The notes below the pieces were generated by a model. The model worked only from the letters and a program-made list of their open reading frames with translations, had not been told where the DNA came from and did not search any database. A stretch of 43,988 nt of DNA from an uncultured Alphaproteobacteria bacterium (GTDB lineage Bacteria; Pseudomonadota; Alphaproteobacteria; HIMB59): positions 1 to 43,988 of the forward strand of contig CACLUR010000008.1 of assembly GCA_902610175.1 (NCBI GenBank), read 5' to 3'. The translations under genes and the position numbers were made by a program. Position 1 is the stretch's first letter, and the number at the start of each line of letters is the position of its first letter. Shown here in pieces: positions 16,929 to 26,458 of the stretch.

Positions 16929-18256
16929 TAATTACACGTTTTGCACCAAGCCCAACTGGTCACCTGCACTTAGGAAATATGAGATCTTGCTTTTTAAATT
17001 GGGCATATTCGAAAAAAAATAATGGTAAATTTATTCTTAGATATGACGACACTGATCATGAGAGAAGCAAAGATGAATATGTAAAGTCCATAGCATCTGA
17101 TCTTGATTGGTTAAAAATAAAATATGATGAAATTTATTATCAAAGTAAAAGAATTGATAGATATAATGAACTTTTCGATCAATTAATTTCTTTAAAATTG
17201 GTTTACCCATGTTTTGAATCAAGTGAGGATTTGGATATAAAAAAAAAGTTACAGTTAAAAGCAGGAAAACCTCCAATCTATGATAGATCCTCATTAAATT
17301 TATCTAAAGAAGAAATTGAAAAGAAAATAATCAATGGTAATCAGCCTTATTGGAGATTTAAGCTTTCACAAACTAAAATTAAATGGAAAGATTTAGTAAA
17401 AGGAGAGACTGAAGTAGACCTAGCTTCTCAATCAGATCCTGTTTTAAGGAGGGCTGATGGTAGCTACCTCTACCATTTTCCAAGTATCGTTGATGACATA
17501 GACATGAAAATATCTCACATTATTAGAGGTGAAGACCATTTAACTAATTCAGCAATTCATTTAGAATTATTTAAATGTTTAAATTCTGATTTACCTTCAT
17601 TAGGTCACAACCCATTGATGCTAAATGAGGATGGAACAAAACTAAGTAAGAGAAATTTAGACTCAATTTCACTAAAGCAATTTAGAAACAGTGGATATAC
17701 AGTTAATAGTATTCTATCTTATTTGTATTCACTTGGTTTAAACTCAGATTATGATTTTAAAACCATTTTAGAGAATAATTTTAGAGATTTTAATTTAGAG
17801 GATATTTCTAAAAACTTACCAAAAATTGATATTCATAAAATTGACTTTTTTCAAAAAAATTCATTAAGGTCAATGAATTTAAAAGGTTTAAATAAAGAAT
17901 TCCCTGAGCTAGAAGAGTTAGCTTTAACTGAAGCTGAGTGGGAACTTATTAAAGAAAATGTTGAAAAGTATGAAGATATAAGAAATTTATGGAATATTAT
18001 TAATAGAAGAGAAATTAAAATTCAACCCTCAGATGGCTTCATCAAACTTTTGATTAAAAATCTGAATGATATTACAAATTTTAGTTTTGATGAATATGTC
18101 AATTACTTAATGAGTATTGATAAATCATTGTCAAAAAAAGAAATATTTACTAATACACGCTATATACTTACAGGTAATCAAAATGGCCCATCTGTTAAAG
18201 ACCTATATAATTATTTTGGCCACGAAGGTTTAAAAAAAATTTTAAATGAATATTAA
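16925..18256 (+). CDS. gltX: Glutamyl-tRNA synthetase
   Basis: A 443-residue class I aminoacyl-tRNA synthetase that loads glutamate on tRNA-Glu (and possibly tRNA-Gln). The opening RFAPSPTGHLHLGNMRS has the HIGH-type motif HLHLG. The KMSKS equivalent is KLSKRN (about residue 240). The middle block IRGEDHLTNS binds the acceptor end. Length is short but within the bacterial GltX range. Alphaproteobacteria often carry two GltX copies, so this could be either. It overlaps the upstream gene by 4 and cysS by 11 bases. Confidence 0.92.
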   Translation: MIITRFAPSPTGHLHLGNMRSCFLNWAYSKKNNGKFILRYDDTDHERSKDEYVKSIASDLDWLKIKYDEIYYQSKRIDRYNELFDQLISLKLVYPCFESSEDLDIKKKLQLKAGKPPIYDRSSLNLSKEEIEKKIINGNQPYWRFKLSQTKIKWKDLVKGETEVDLASQSDPVLRRADGSYLYHFPSIVDDIDMKISHIIRGEDHLTNSAIHLELFKCLNSDLPSLGHNPLMLNEDGTKLSKRNLDSISLKQFRNSGYTVNSILSYLYSLGLNSDYDFKTILENNFRDFNLEDISKNLPKIDIHKIDFFQKNSLRSMNLKGLNKEFPELEELALTEAEWELIKENVEKYEDIRNLWNIINRREIKIQPSDGFIKLLIKNLNDITNFSFDEYVNYLMSIDKSLSKKEIFTNTRYILTGNQNGPSVKDLYNYFGHEGLKKILNEY

Positions 18257-19580
18257 TCTTTTTAACACTTTAACCAAAAAAAAAGAAAAACTTATACCTA
18301 TTAACTCATCTGCAGTTAAAATGTATGCTTGTGGACCCACCCTTTACAGTAATCCACATATAGGAAATTTCAGACCAATTATAGTTTTTGATATCTTATT
18401 TAGAGTTCTAAGACTAATTTTTGGAGAGGATAGTGTACGTTACGTCAGAAATATAACAGACATTGATGATAAAATTATAGATAAAGCTAATGAACTTAAA
18501 ATATCAACAGATGTGTTGGTTAATTCTACTCAAAAAATATATCAACAAAATCTAAGTTCTTTATCAATATTATCTCCAACACATGAACCAAAAGCCACAG
18601 ATTATATTTCAAAAATGATTGAGATGATTACATCTCTTATTGAAAAAAAATATGCCTATGTATCTGAAGGACATGTTTTATTTGAAGCAAAGAAATTTAA
18701 GGGTTATGGTTCTCTTTCTAAGTTCTCATTAAAAGACATAATATCTGGTGCAAGAGTAGAAGTTGCTGATTACAAAAAAAATCCTGAAGATTTTGTCCTT
18801 TGGAAACCATCAAAAACGAATGAACCTCATTGGGATAGCCCATGGGGTAATGGTAGACCTGGATGGCACATAGAGTGTTCAGCTATGATTTCAGAATTAC
18901 TTGGAGAAACCATTGATATCCATGCGGGCGGTATTGATCTTATTTTTCCACACCACGAGAATGAAATTGCTCAGTCAACATGTTGTCATGATAAAAAAAT
19001 GTCGAACTTTTGGCTCCATAATGGATTTATAAATTTTAAGGGTGAAAAAATGTCAAAATCTTTAGGAAATACATCAATTGTTAATGATTTATTATCTAAA
19101 CACGATCCTGCTGTTATCAAATATTCAATACTGACTACTCATTATCGTCAACCACTTGATTTTTCAAACGATCTTATAAGTTATAGTGAAAACATCATTA
19201 ACAAGTGGAGAGAACATATTAAAGAGGTTAATAGTAAAGAATTAGACTCAGAATTTGTTAATGCACTTTTAGATGACCTAAATACCCCAAAAGCACTGAT
19301 GAGATTACAGCAAATAATAGCTAACATTAAAAAAGACAAGAATAATGATGATTTATTAGCTCATTTTAATAATGGTTTAAGCTTATTAGGATTAAATCCT
19401 AATTTTAATAAAACAGATTTAAACCTTGATAAAGAATTTATTGAAAATATGATATCTCGCCGACAAGAGGCTAAAAAAAATAAAGACTTTGAACTAGCAG
19501 ATAAAATTAGAAATGAGTTATTTAAACAAGGGATTGTTTTAGAAGACACCAAAAATGGCACAACATGGAAGAAAAACTAG
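18246..19580 (+). CDS. cysS: Cysteinyl-tRNA synthetase
   Basis: A 444-residue class I aminoacyl-tRNA synthetase. It has CGPTLYSNPHIGN near residue 29 with the first zinc-binding cysteine and the HIGH motif (HIGN), then HIECSAM, FPHHENE with the other zinc ligands, and KMSKSLGN. Two codon-recognition helices fill the C-terminal part. It overlaps gltX by 11 bases and the citramalate synthase gene by 16 bases, so these three are likely co-translated. Confidence 0.95.
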   Translation: MNINLFNTLTKKKEKLIPINSSAVKMYACGPTLYSNPHIGNFRPIIVFDILFRVLRLIFGEDSVRYVRNITDIDDKIIDKANELKISTDVLVNSTQKIYQQNLSSLSILSPTHEPKATDYISKMIEMITSLIEKKYAYVSEGHVLFEAKKFKGYGSLSKFSLKDIISGARVEVADYKKNPEDFVLWKPSKTNEPHWDSPWGNGRPGWHIECSAMISELLGETIDIHAGGIDLIFPHHENEIAQSTCCHDKKMSNFWLHNGFINFKGEKMSKSLGNTSIVNDLLSKHDPAVIKYSILTTHYRQPLDFSNDLISYSENIINKWREHIKEVNSKELDSEFVNALLDDLNTPKALMRLQQIIANIKKDKNNDDLLAHFNNGLSLLGLNPNFNKTDLNLDKEFIENMISRRQEAKKNKDFELADKIRNELFKQGIVLEDTKNGTTWKKN

Positions 19581-21157
19581 AAAATAAAATTTATTTTTTT
19601 GACACCACGTTAAGAGATGGTCAACAAACTACAGGTGTTGATTTTAGTGTAGATGATAAAATCAAATTCTCTAATGCTCTTGATGAATTAGGTTTAGATT
19701 ATATTGAGGGTGGTTGGCCAGGGTCAAATCCAACTGATGATAGTTTTTTTAATTCTACAACAAATTTTAAAAACGCTAATTTGGTTGCTTTTGGAATGAC
19801 CAGAAGACCTAATACAAGTGTTTCAAACGATCCAGGTCTAAATACTTTAATTAATACAAATGTAAAACATATTTGCATTGTGGGGAAATCATCTTCATAT
19901 CAGGTCGAAAAGGCTTTAAGCATTTCAAAATCTGATAACCTAAAAATGATTGGTGAAAGTATCGCTCATATCAATGAAAAAGGTTTAGAGGCAATGTATG
20001 ATGCTGAGCATTTTTTTGATGGATATAAATCAGATCCTAAATTTGCATTAGATTGTTTAACTGAGGCTTTAAATAATGGAGCACGGTGGATAGTATTGTG
20101 TGATACTAATGGTGGAACTCTGCCAAATGAAGTAGAGACAATTGTTCAAGAAGTAACAAAATATATACCAGGTGAAAAACTGGGCATCCATGCGCATAAT
20201 GATACAGAAAATGCAGTTGCCAACTCACTGGCTGCTGTGCGAGCAGGAGTGAGACAAATTCAAGGCACAATTAATGGATTAGGAGAAAGGTGTGGAAATG
20301 CTAATTTAGTATCTCTTATTCCCTCAATAATTTTGAAAACAGAATTTGAAACTAGTATTCCTAAAGAAAAATTATCAGCCTTAAAGAAAACCTCATTGCT
20401 TTTAGATGAAATTTTAAATCGTACGCCAAATACTCAACAAGCCTATGTTGGTGAAAATGCCTTTTCACATAAAGGAGGTTTGCATGTTTCAGCAATTAAC
20501 AAAGACCCTAAAACATATGAGCATATAGACCCAGAAATAGTAGGTAATACTAGAAAAGTTGTAATTTCTGATCAATCTGGCCGATCTAATATCATATCTC
20601 TTTTAAATACTGTTGGTATTAACCCAGATGATCATTCAGATAAATTAGATTTTTTACTCCAAAAAGTAAAAGAGAGGGAATTCAAGGGTTACGCTTACGA
20701 TCAGGCAATTGCGAGTTTTGAGATACTAGCTAGACAAACTCTTTTCGGTATCCCAGAGTACTTTGAATTAAAAAGATTTAAAGTTATTGATGATAGAAGA
20801 TGGAATGCTAAAGGAGAATTAGTAACTGAGTCAGAAGCAACTGTAAGGATAGAAGTTGAAAAAAAAGAATACATGAATGTAGAAGTAGGAAATGGTCCAG
20901 TAAATGCTTTGGACAAAGCTTTAAGAAAATCATTAATGGGCTTTTACCCTGCTTTAGAGGATTTAGAATTAACTGATTTTAAGGTAAGAATTTTATCCTC
21001 AGAAAAAGGAACAGATGCAATAGTTCGTGTTCTTATCGAGACAAAGGATCAAAAGGGATCCATTTGGACAACAGTAGGTGTCTCTACTAATATAATTGAT
21101 GCGTCTTATAATGCCCTTAGAGAGAGCTTAATTTATAAATTAATTAAGTCCTCTTGA
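19565..21157 (+). CDS. cimA: (R)-citramalate synthase
   Basis: A 530-residue enzyme of the HMG-CoA-lyase-like family. CimA condenses pyruvate and acetyl-CoA to citramalate, giving a threonine-independent route to isoleucine. The TIM-barrel start FFDTTLRDGQQTTGVDFSV and LDYIEGGWPGSNP are typical of CimA rather than LeuA; GIHAHNDTENAVANSLAAV and GLHVSA are the metal and substrate blocks. A C-terminal LeuA-type regulatory domain (about residues 390-530) is present, suggesting feedback control by a branched-chain amino acid. It overlaps cysS by 16 bases and the next gene by 4. Confidence 0.88.
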   Translation: MEEKLENKIYFFDTTLRDGQQTTGVDFSVDDKIKFSNALDELGLDYIEGGWPGSNPTDDSFFNSTTNFKNANLVAFGMTRRPNTSVSNDPGLNTLINTNVKHICIVGKSSSYQVEKALSISKSDNLKMIGESIAHINEKGLEAMYDAEHFFDGYKSDPKFALDCLTEALNNGARWIVLCDTNGGTLPNEVETIVQEVTKYIPGEKLGIHAHNDTENAVANSLAAVRAGVRQIQGTINGLGERCGNANLVSLIPSIILKTEFETSIPKEKLSALKKTSLLLDEILNRTPNTQQAYVGENAFSHKGGLHVSAINKDPKTYEHIDPEIVGNTRKVVISDQSGRSNIISLLNTVGINPDDHSDKLDFLLQKVKEREFKGYAYDQAIASFEILARQTLFGIPEYFELKRFKVIDDRRWNAKGELVTESEATVRIEVEKKEYMNVEVGNGPVNALDKALRKSLMGFYPALEDLELTDFKVRILSSEKGTDAIVRVLIETKDQKGSIWTTVGVSTNIIDASYNALRESLIYKLIKSS

Positions 21158-21843
21158 AAAAAACAATTCAATTTATATTAAACAAACCCCAGTTATCTGA
21201 AAATGTTGGTATGTCTCTAAGATCAATAGGATGTTTTGGTTTTGAGAACTTATCCTTAGTAAGTCCAAGAAAAATTTGGCCTAATGATAAGGGAATAAAA
21301 TCTGCAAAGCATTTTTCATCCTTAGTTAAAAAAGTTAAGGTATATCAATCAATACCAGAAGCTATGAAAGGTAGTGATATCTTAATTGCAACGACAGTTA
21401 GGAAAAGAGACTTTCACATACCTACAATAAAAGTAAATGAAATATCTAAACTAAAATCGAAAAAAATATCAATTTTGTTTGGTCAAGAAAATAATGGATT
21501 GTCCAATAAGGAGATATCGCATGCTAATTTTCTATTGTCTCTACCTACATATAACAAGAGTTCGCTCAATTTATCTCATACTGTAGCTTTAATTGCTTAT
21601 GAATTGAGTCAAATATCTCTATCTAATATTAATCCAACTTTTGAAAATTCTCCTGCAAACTCAAAAGATATTGAAAAATTTTTATCATTTCTAATGAAAA
21701 TACTAGAAAAAAGAAAATTTACATCAATCTCATCAAAAAGAGATAATTTAGAAATATCTTTAAGAAATTTTTTAAAAACATCAAAAATAGACCAAAAACA
21801 AATAAAAACAGCCTATGGAATTTTAAAATTTATTACAAAATAA
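21154..21843 (+). CDS. trmJ: tRNA/rRNA 2'-O-methyltransferase, TrmJ (SpoU) family
   Basis: A 229-residue knotted SPOUT methyltransferase using S-adenosylmethionine. It has FILNKPQLSENVGMSLRSIGCFGF (motif 1), ILFGQENNGLSNKEI (motif 2) and LPTYNKSSLNLSHTVALIAYEL (motif 3), the pattern of TrmJ, which methylates the ribose at position 32 of tRNAs. The start is TTG at 21154 inside the cimA stop (TTGA overlap); no ATG fits better. The C-terminal ~60 residues are Lys-rich and could contact RNA. A different SpoU target is possible. Confidence 0.83.
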   Translation: MKKTIQFILNKPQLSENVGMSLRSIGCFGFENLSLVSPRKIWPNDKGIKSAKHFSSLVKKVKVYQSIPEAMKGSDILIATTVRKRDFHIPTIKVNEISKLKSKKISILFGQENNGLSNKEISHANFLLSLPTYNKSSLNLSHTVALIAYELSQISLSNINPTFENSPANSKDIEKFLSFLMKILEKRKFTSISSKRDNLEISLRNFLKTSKIDQKQIKTAYGILKFITK

Positions 21844-21844
21844 A

Positions 21845-21882
21845 TTGACTTAAAAGGCTAAATCTATATAAATCAGCAATTC
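21845..21882 (+). promoter_or_regulatory. Promoter for rpsD with almost no 5' leader
   Basis: TTGACT at 21845-21850 and TATAAA at 21867-21872 are 16 bases apart. Start of transcription would fall around 21879, only a few bases before the ATG at 21883. There is no Shine-Dalgarno site in this short gap, so the mRNA may be leaderless. Confidence 0.55.
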
Positions 21883-22500
21883 ATGACAAAAAGACTATCT
21901 TCAAAACATAAAATTGATAGAAGACTAGGCCTAAATTTATGGGGTAGACCTAAAAGTCCTTTTAATAGAAGACCCTATGGTCCTGGCCAACATGGTCAAG
22001 CAAGAAGAAGAAAACCTTCTGATTTTGGAGTTCAATTAGCAGCTAAACAAAAGCTCAAAAAATATTATGGCGATATTACTGAGAAACAATTTTTAAAAAT
22101 TTATCAAGCAGCTTCTAGAAAAAAAGGTGATACTAGTCAAATTCTAATTGAACTTTTAGAACGAAGATTAGATGCTGTTGTGTTTAGACTAAAGTTTGCT
22201 CCAACTGTATTTTCCGCAAGACAACTAGTAAATCATGGGCATGTTTTGGTAAATGGTAAAGTAGTAAATAAAAAATCTTATCAGGTTAATGATGGTGATG
22301 AAATATCCCTTCAACAAACTAGCCAGAATATTCCAATGATAATTCAAACATTAAGCTCTAATGAAAGAGATGTACCTGAGTATTTACAATTAGAGATTTC
22401 AAAATGTCTCGGTAAATTTGTAAGAGGACCTCAATTGACAGATGTACCTTACCCTGTCCAAATGGAACCTAACCTTGTTGTTGAATTTTACTCAAGATAA
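21883..22500 (+). CDS. rpsD: 30S ribosomal protein S4
   Basis: A 205-residue primary 16S-binding protein of the small subunit. The start [21 protein letters not shown] and the block [15 protein letters not shown] are typical of alphaproteobacterial S4, and the S4 RNA-binding domain follows ([32 protein letters not shown]). The zinc cysteines found in some S4 proteins are absent. It stands apart from other ribosomal-protein genes, with its own promoter just upstream, as is common in this class. Confidence 0.96.
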   Translation: MTKRLSSKHKIDRRLGLNLWGRPKSPFNRRPYGPGQHGQARRRKPSDFGVQLAAKQKLKKYYGDITEKQFLKIYQAASRKKGDTSQILIELLERRLDAVVFRLKFAPTVFSARQLVNHGHVLVNGKVVNKKSYQVNDGDEISLQQTSQNIPMIIQTLSSNERDVPEYLQLEISKCLGKFVRGPQLTDVPYPVQMEPNLVVEFYSR

Positions 22501-22559
22501 TCAATAACCATCAGTATATCCAATTAATCTAATAATACGTAAATTTCGAAAAAGTACTC

Positions 22560-23012
22560 ATGAAAATAAAAACACTAATAGTCATTTTTTTTCTCTCTAT
22601 TTCAAGCCTTTATGCTGCTGGAACAGGCAATGAAGATAATGCCAAAACTAATTATGGAAAAGATTACAAGGCAGCAATTAAGCTTATAAGGAGCAAAGAT
22701 TATGATAAGGCAATAAGAAAACTTAAGACCCTTACAACTGCTAGTTCAACAGATTTTACAAGAGCAGATGTTTATAATGAGATGGGATTTGCATATCGAA
22801 AAAGTGAAGACTTTGATAATGCTGCAAAATATTACAAGAAAGCTCTTGAACTAGATCCACAACACCTAGGTGCTATCGAATACCAAGGTGAGATGTATGT
22901 AGATCTTGGTCAAAAAGAAAATGCCCTAAATAATTTAGCTTTACTTAAAGAACTAGTTGGGGAAAATAATTCTTACTACAAAGAATTAAATAATTATATT
23001 TCAAATAATTGA
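22560..23012 (+). CDS. Exported TPR-repeat protein
   Basis: A 150-residue protein with a signal peptide (about residues 1-20, hydrophobic core IVIFFLSISSLYA). Tetratricopeptide repeats cover about residues 35-145: the second reads AYRKSEDFDNAAKYYKKALELDP, a textbook TPR. It probably acts as a periplasmic protein-binding module; the partner is unknown. It lies 59 bases after rpsD and ends just before a bidirectional terminator, so it may be its own unit. Similar small TPR proteins next to rpsD/grx genes are common in marine alphaproteobacteria (from memory). Confidence 0.75.
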   Translation: MKIKTLIVIFFLSISSLYAAGTGNEDNAKTNYGKDYKAAIKLIRSKDYDKAIRKLKTLTTASSTDFTRADVYNEMGFAYRKSEDFDNAAKYYKKALELDPQHLGAIEYQGEMYVDLGQKENALNNLALLKELVGENNSYYKELNNYISNN

Positions 23013-23015
23013 TGA

Positions 23016-23042
23016 GAGGGGCAATATAAATGCCCCTTTTTT
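23016..23042. terminator. Bidirectional intrinsic terminator
   Basis: GGGGCA at 23018-23023 pairs with TGCCCC at 23031-23036 around a 7-base loop; one more A-T pair extends the stem, and a T run follows to 23042. It sits between the ends of the convergent TPR and grxD genes; it would also stop the other strand only weakly, as the opposite arm is not flanked by a good T run. Confidence 0.75.
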
Positions 23043-23382
23043 AATTTACTTCAGTTTTGATGCCTTTTGTGTTTAGTAATTCTAGAAGCTCACCAGACTC
23101 AGCCATTTCTTTCATAATATCACAACCACCAACAAATTCTTTTTTTATATAAAGTTGAGGTATAGTAGGCCAATTTGAATAACTCTTTATACCCTCTCTA
23201 ATGTTGTTATCTTCAAGTACATTACAATGGCCGAACTCAACCCCAGTTTTTTTTAAAATTGCGCTTGCAACTGACGAGAAACCACACATAGGAAAATCTG
23301 GGTTACCCTTCATAAATAGGAAAACTTCATTATCTCCAATCATTTTTTCAATTTGCTCTTTTATACTACTCTCTAATTCCAT
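23041..23382 (-). CDS. grxD: Monothiol glutaredoxin, Grx4 family
   Basis: A 113-residue cytosolic protein that carries a [2Fe-2S] cluster together with BolA and glutathione. The active site is CGFS (in MCGFSSVASAILKK), preceded by VFLFMKGNPDFPM. The block WPTIPQLYIKKEFVGGCDI contains the cis-Pro and glutathione-binding GG-C-D. Normal length. It follows a BolA-family gene with a one-base overlap, the classic partner, which makes iron sensing or Fe-S delivery the likely role. Confidence 0.94.
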   Translation of the reverse strand: MELESSIKEQIEKMIGDNEVFLFMKGNPDFPMCGFSSVASAILKKTGVEFGHCNVLEDNNIREGIKSYSNWPTIPQLYIKKEFVGGCDIMKEMAESGELLELLNTKGIKTEVN

Positions 23383-23615
23383 TATTTTGTTCCTTTCGTT
23401 TTTAATTGCATAGCATGAAGCTCTTTATCCATTAATCCATCTAGTAACTTATAAACTAACTGGTGTTGTTGTATACGTGACAATCCGTTAAACATATCAC
23501 TTTCAATTTCAACTGAATAATGATCGTTATCACCGGCAAGATCCTCAATTACAATCTTAGAATCTGGAAATTTATTCTCAAGGATTCCTTCTAATTTTTT
23601 TTGTTCAATAGGCAT
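23382..23615 (-). CDS. BolA-family protein
   Basis: A 77-residue protein with the BolA fold (alpha-beta-beta-alpha-alpha-beta). The family block is GLSRIQQHQLVYKLLDGLM followed by ELHAMQLKTKGT, with the conserved HAM/HAL region that binds the Fe-S cluster in the Grx-BolA complex. The N-terminal part (KLEGILENKFPDSKIVIEDLAGDNDHYSVEIES, cited here as a region) matches IbaG/YrbA-type members. It abuts purL directly and overlaps grxD by one base. Confidence 0.93.
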   Translation of the reverse strand: MPIEQKKLEGILENKFPDSKIVIEDLAGDNDHYSVEIESDMFNGLSRIQQHQLVYKLLDGLMDKELHAMQLKTKGTK

Positions 23616-25781
23616 CTAACTAATTATCTTCTCAAAATCATTACGATATTTATTCATAATATCAAAATAGTCAAATTTTTTAGAGTTTATCTCAATACCT
23701 TCTTTAATTATCTCCCCAATTTCGAGGTATTCAGCACCTTTTTTTGTCAGAAATGAAGTTACTTCTTCAAAATCTTTACTTCTGATTTCAATCACATATC
23801 CAGCTTTATATTCGCAGAATAAATCAATAGGATCAGGGACCTTGACCCTAAAACCCATATCTTTATATTGCATTTTTAATAATGCCGAAAAGATACCCCC
23901 TCTGGAAATATCATTGCAAGACATAATGCATTTCAAATCTGATAATTCCAAAACACAATTTGCAATTTTTTTCTCAAAATCTAGATCTAATACCTCTAAG
24001 TCATTAAATTCACATATGTTAAAAGCAATTTTTTGATCTTGTAATAAGTAAGGACTACAATTTTTTGTTAATTGTTTTCCTAAAATAAGGATCTTATTAC
24101 CAATTTCACAAAACTTATTTGTGTTTATTTTATTTAAATCCATATTGGAACCTACCATTCCTATCACAGGTGTAGGCTTAATTGGTATTTCATTTGTCTG
24201 GTTATATAAAGATACATTACCTGAAACAATAGGTGTATTGAATTTGACAGCTGCAGTTTTTAATCCATGAATAGATAAAACCAACTCTCCCATAATGTTT
24301 GGATCTAAAGGACTTGCAAAGTTAAGGTTATTTGTAATCGCTAAAGGATTAATATTGCATGCAATTAGATTTCTATATGACTCAGCAACCGTATATTTCA
24401 TTCCTTCATAAGGATTGATTCTTATGTATAATGGATTGCAGTCAGTAGATGCACCAATAACTTTTTGTGTTCCGTGAATCTTTACTATACCTGATGATTG
24501 ACCTGGTTCTCTGATAGTATCTCCCATCACAGTAGAGTCATATTGGTCGAAAACCCAACTTTTATCTAAATAATTAAGATTTGTAAGAAGGTTAATTATC
24601 ATATCTTCCAATTTAATTTTGGAAAAATCAAAATCTTTGTTTTTTCTTTTTCTTGGGATGTAAAACTCTCTATCGTATTCAGGAGCATCATCAACAATTA
24701 TTTCTACAGGAAGATCGACAACTTTTTTATTATTTGACTCAAACACAACTCTTTTTGTATCTGTAATTTCTCCAATGACTTCATAATCAATTTGCCATTT
24801 TTGAAGAATTTCTTTGACTTTATGATTATTTTTTTTATCGATAACAGCTAGCATTCTCTCTTGGCTTTCAGATAAAAGTATCTCATAGGCGCTCAGTGGT
24901 TGCCTCAACGGAACTTTATCAAGATTGATATAAACACCTACATTTCCTTTTGAAGCCATTTCTACACTGGAGGAGGTAATACCCGCAGCTCCCATATCTT
25001 GCATAGACTCTATTAATCCTGAAGACATTAATTCTAAGCAACCTTCCATTAAAAGTTTTTCCATGAAGGGATCACCAACTTGTACAGAGGGTCTTTTTTC
25101 ATCTTCATCTTCCTCTGAAAAAACATCAGAGGCCATACTTGCTCCATGAATTCCATCTTTTCCAGTTTTAGATCCAATGTAAACAATAAGGCCACCAATA
25201 GATTTTGGTTTAGAGTAAAAAATTTTATCTTTTTGAACATGTCCCACAGCCATAGCATTAACCAAATTATTAAAATCATATGTTGATTCAAACTCACACT
25301 CACCACCAATATTAGGAATTCCAATACAGTTACCATAGTGTCCAATTCCATGAACCACACCATTTAGCAAGTATTTTGTCTTTTCAGTTTCTATTAAACC
25401 AAATCTAATTGAGTCAAGAGTAGCAATTGGTCTTGCTCCCATTGTAAATATATCTCGTAGTATACCTCCAACACCAGTTGCTGAACCGTTGAAAGGTTCT
25501 ATGTAACTTGGATGATTGTGGCTTTCTATTTTAAACGCAATACCATCGTTATCTTGCAAATCAATTACACCAGCGTTTTCTCCTGGTCCCTGAATTACAA
25601 TTTCATTATCTGTCGGGAGTTTCTTAAGCCATTTTTTTGAAGTTTTATAACAACAGTGTTCATTCCACATAGCAGAAAAAATACCCAATTCCTCAATACT
25701 TAAGTCTCTGTTTAGATATTTCCTAATGACCTGAAATTCATCTAAAGTTAAACCGTGTTGAAGTATCAACTCTTCATTCAT
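23616..25781 (-). CDS. purL: Phosphoribosylformylglycinamidine synthase subunit II (small PurL)
   Basis: A 721-residue ATP-dependent enzyme that makes formylglycinamidine ribonucleotide, using ammonia from PurQ. Length marks the small PurL, which needs PurS and PurQ; both genes lie just upstream. Visible blocks are WNEHCCYKTSKKWL, GPGENAGVI, ESHNHPSYIEPFNGSATGVGGILRD (region), DMGAAGITSSSVEMA and DSTVMGDTIR. It overlaps purQ by 4 bases and abuts bolA with no gap. Confidence 0.95.
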   Translation of the reverse strand: MNEELILQHGLTLDEFQVIRKYLNRDLSIEELGIFSAMWNEHCCYKTSKKWLKKLPTDNEIVIQGPGENAGVIDLQDNDGIAFKIESHNHPSYIEPFNGSATGVGGILRDIFTMGARPIATLDSIRFGLIETEKTKYLLNGVVHGIGHYGNCIGIPNIGGECEFESTYDFNNLVNAMAVGHVQKDKIFYSKPKSIGGLIVYIGSKTGKDGIHGASMASDVFSEEDEDEKRPSVQVGDPFMEKLLMEGCLELMSSGLIESMQDMGAAGITSSSVEMASKGNVGVYINLDKVPLRQPLSAYEILLSESQERMLAVIDKKNNHKVKEILQKWQIDYEVIGEITDTKRVVFESNNKKVVDLPVEIIVDDAPEYDREFYIPRKRKNKDFDFSKIKLEDMIINLLTNLNYLDKSWVFDQYDSTVMGDTIREPGQSSGIVKIHGTQKVIGASTDCNPLYIRINPYEGMKYTVAESYRNLIACNINPLAITNNLNFASPLDPNIMGELVLSIHGLKTAAVKFNTPIVSGNVSLYNQTNEIPIKPTPVIGMVGSNMDLNKINTNKFCEIGNKILILGKQLTKNCSPYLLQDQKIAFNICEFNDLEVLDLDFEKKIANCVLELSDLKCIMSCNDISRGGIFSALLKMQYKDMGFRVKVPDPIDLFCEYKAGYVIEIRSKDFEEVTSFLTKKGAEYLEIGEIIKEGIEINSKKFDYFDIMNKYRNDFEKIIS

Positions 25782-26458
25782 GAAATTAAAGACTCTATAA
25801 TAAGTCTTCCATCTTGTGATTGATGAAAATCAGAATATGCTCTCTCGGGATGAGGCATCATTCCAAGAACATTCTTTTTTTTGTTTGTAATACCTGCAAT
25901 AGCCTCTATTGAACCATTTATATTTTCTTCAGTGTTTGAGAATTCACCTTTGCAATATTCAAATGCAATTTGTTCATTATTTTTTAATAAATTTAAAGTT
26001 TCAGTATCACAATAAAAATTTCCCTCGTTATGAGCTACAGGTATTTGAAGAATTTGGTTATCTTTGATTGATAAATTAAAATTATTTTTAAATTTTTTTT
26101 TAATAAAACAATTTTTTCCTAAAAATTTAAGTTTTTTATTTCGAATTAATGCTCCTTCAAGAAGTCCAATTTCAGTTAAAATTTGAAAGCCATTACAAAT
26201 ACCTAATAAATATCTATTATCATTTGCATGTTTAACAACCTCATCAATAATTTTACTTTTTGATGCCATTGCTCCTGATCTTAAATAATCACCAAAGCTA
26301 AAACCCCCAGGTAGAATTACTAAATCAACTTTTGGCAATGATGTCTCCTCATGCCAAATATTGTGAACCTCACCTTTAGTTAAATCTTTTAAGTAGCATA
26401 ATGCGTCTCTGTCACAATTAGATCCAGGAAATGTTATAACAGCAGATTTAAAACTCAT
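25778..26458 (-). CDS. purQ: Phosphoribosylformylglycinamidine synthase subunit I (glutaminase PurQ)
   Basis: A 226-residue class I glutamine amidotransferase. It has the start VITFPGSNCDRDALCYL, the oxyanion block LPGGFSFGDYLRSGA, the nucleophile cysteine in GICNGFQIL (about residue 95), and the His/Glu pair in MMPHPERAYSD near the end. It releases ammonia from glutamine for PurL. It overlaps purS and purL by 4 bases each, as expected for a fixed-ratio complex. Confidence 0.95.
   Translation of the reverse strand: MSFKSAVITFPGSNCDRDALCYLKDLTKGEVHNIWHEETSLPKVDLVILPGGFSFGDYLRSGAMASKSKIIDEVVKHANDNRYLLGICNGFQILTEIGLLEGALIRNKKLKFLGKNCFIKKKFKNNFNLSIKDNQILQIPVAHNEGNFYCDTETLNLLKNNEQIAFEYCKGEFSNTEENINGSIEAIAGITNKKKNVLGMMPHPERAYSDFHQSQDGRLIIESLIS

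Noticed and set aside
24600-25363. Minus-strand 104-codon frame inside purL
   Set aside because: It overlaps purL on the same strand in another frame and shows low-complexity hydrophobic content; purL is a full-length match.
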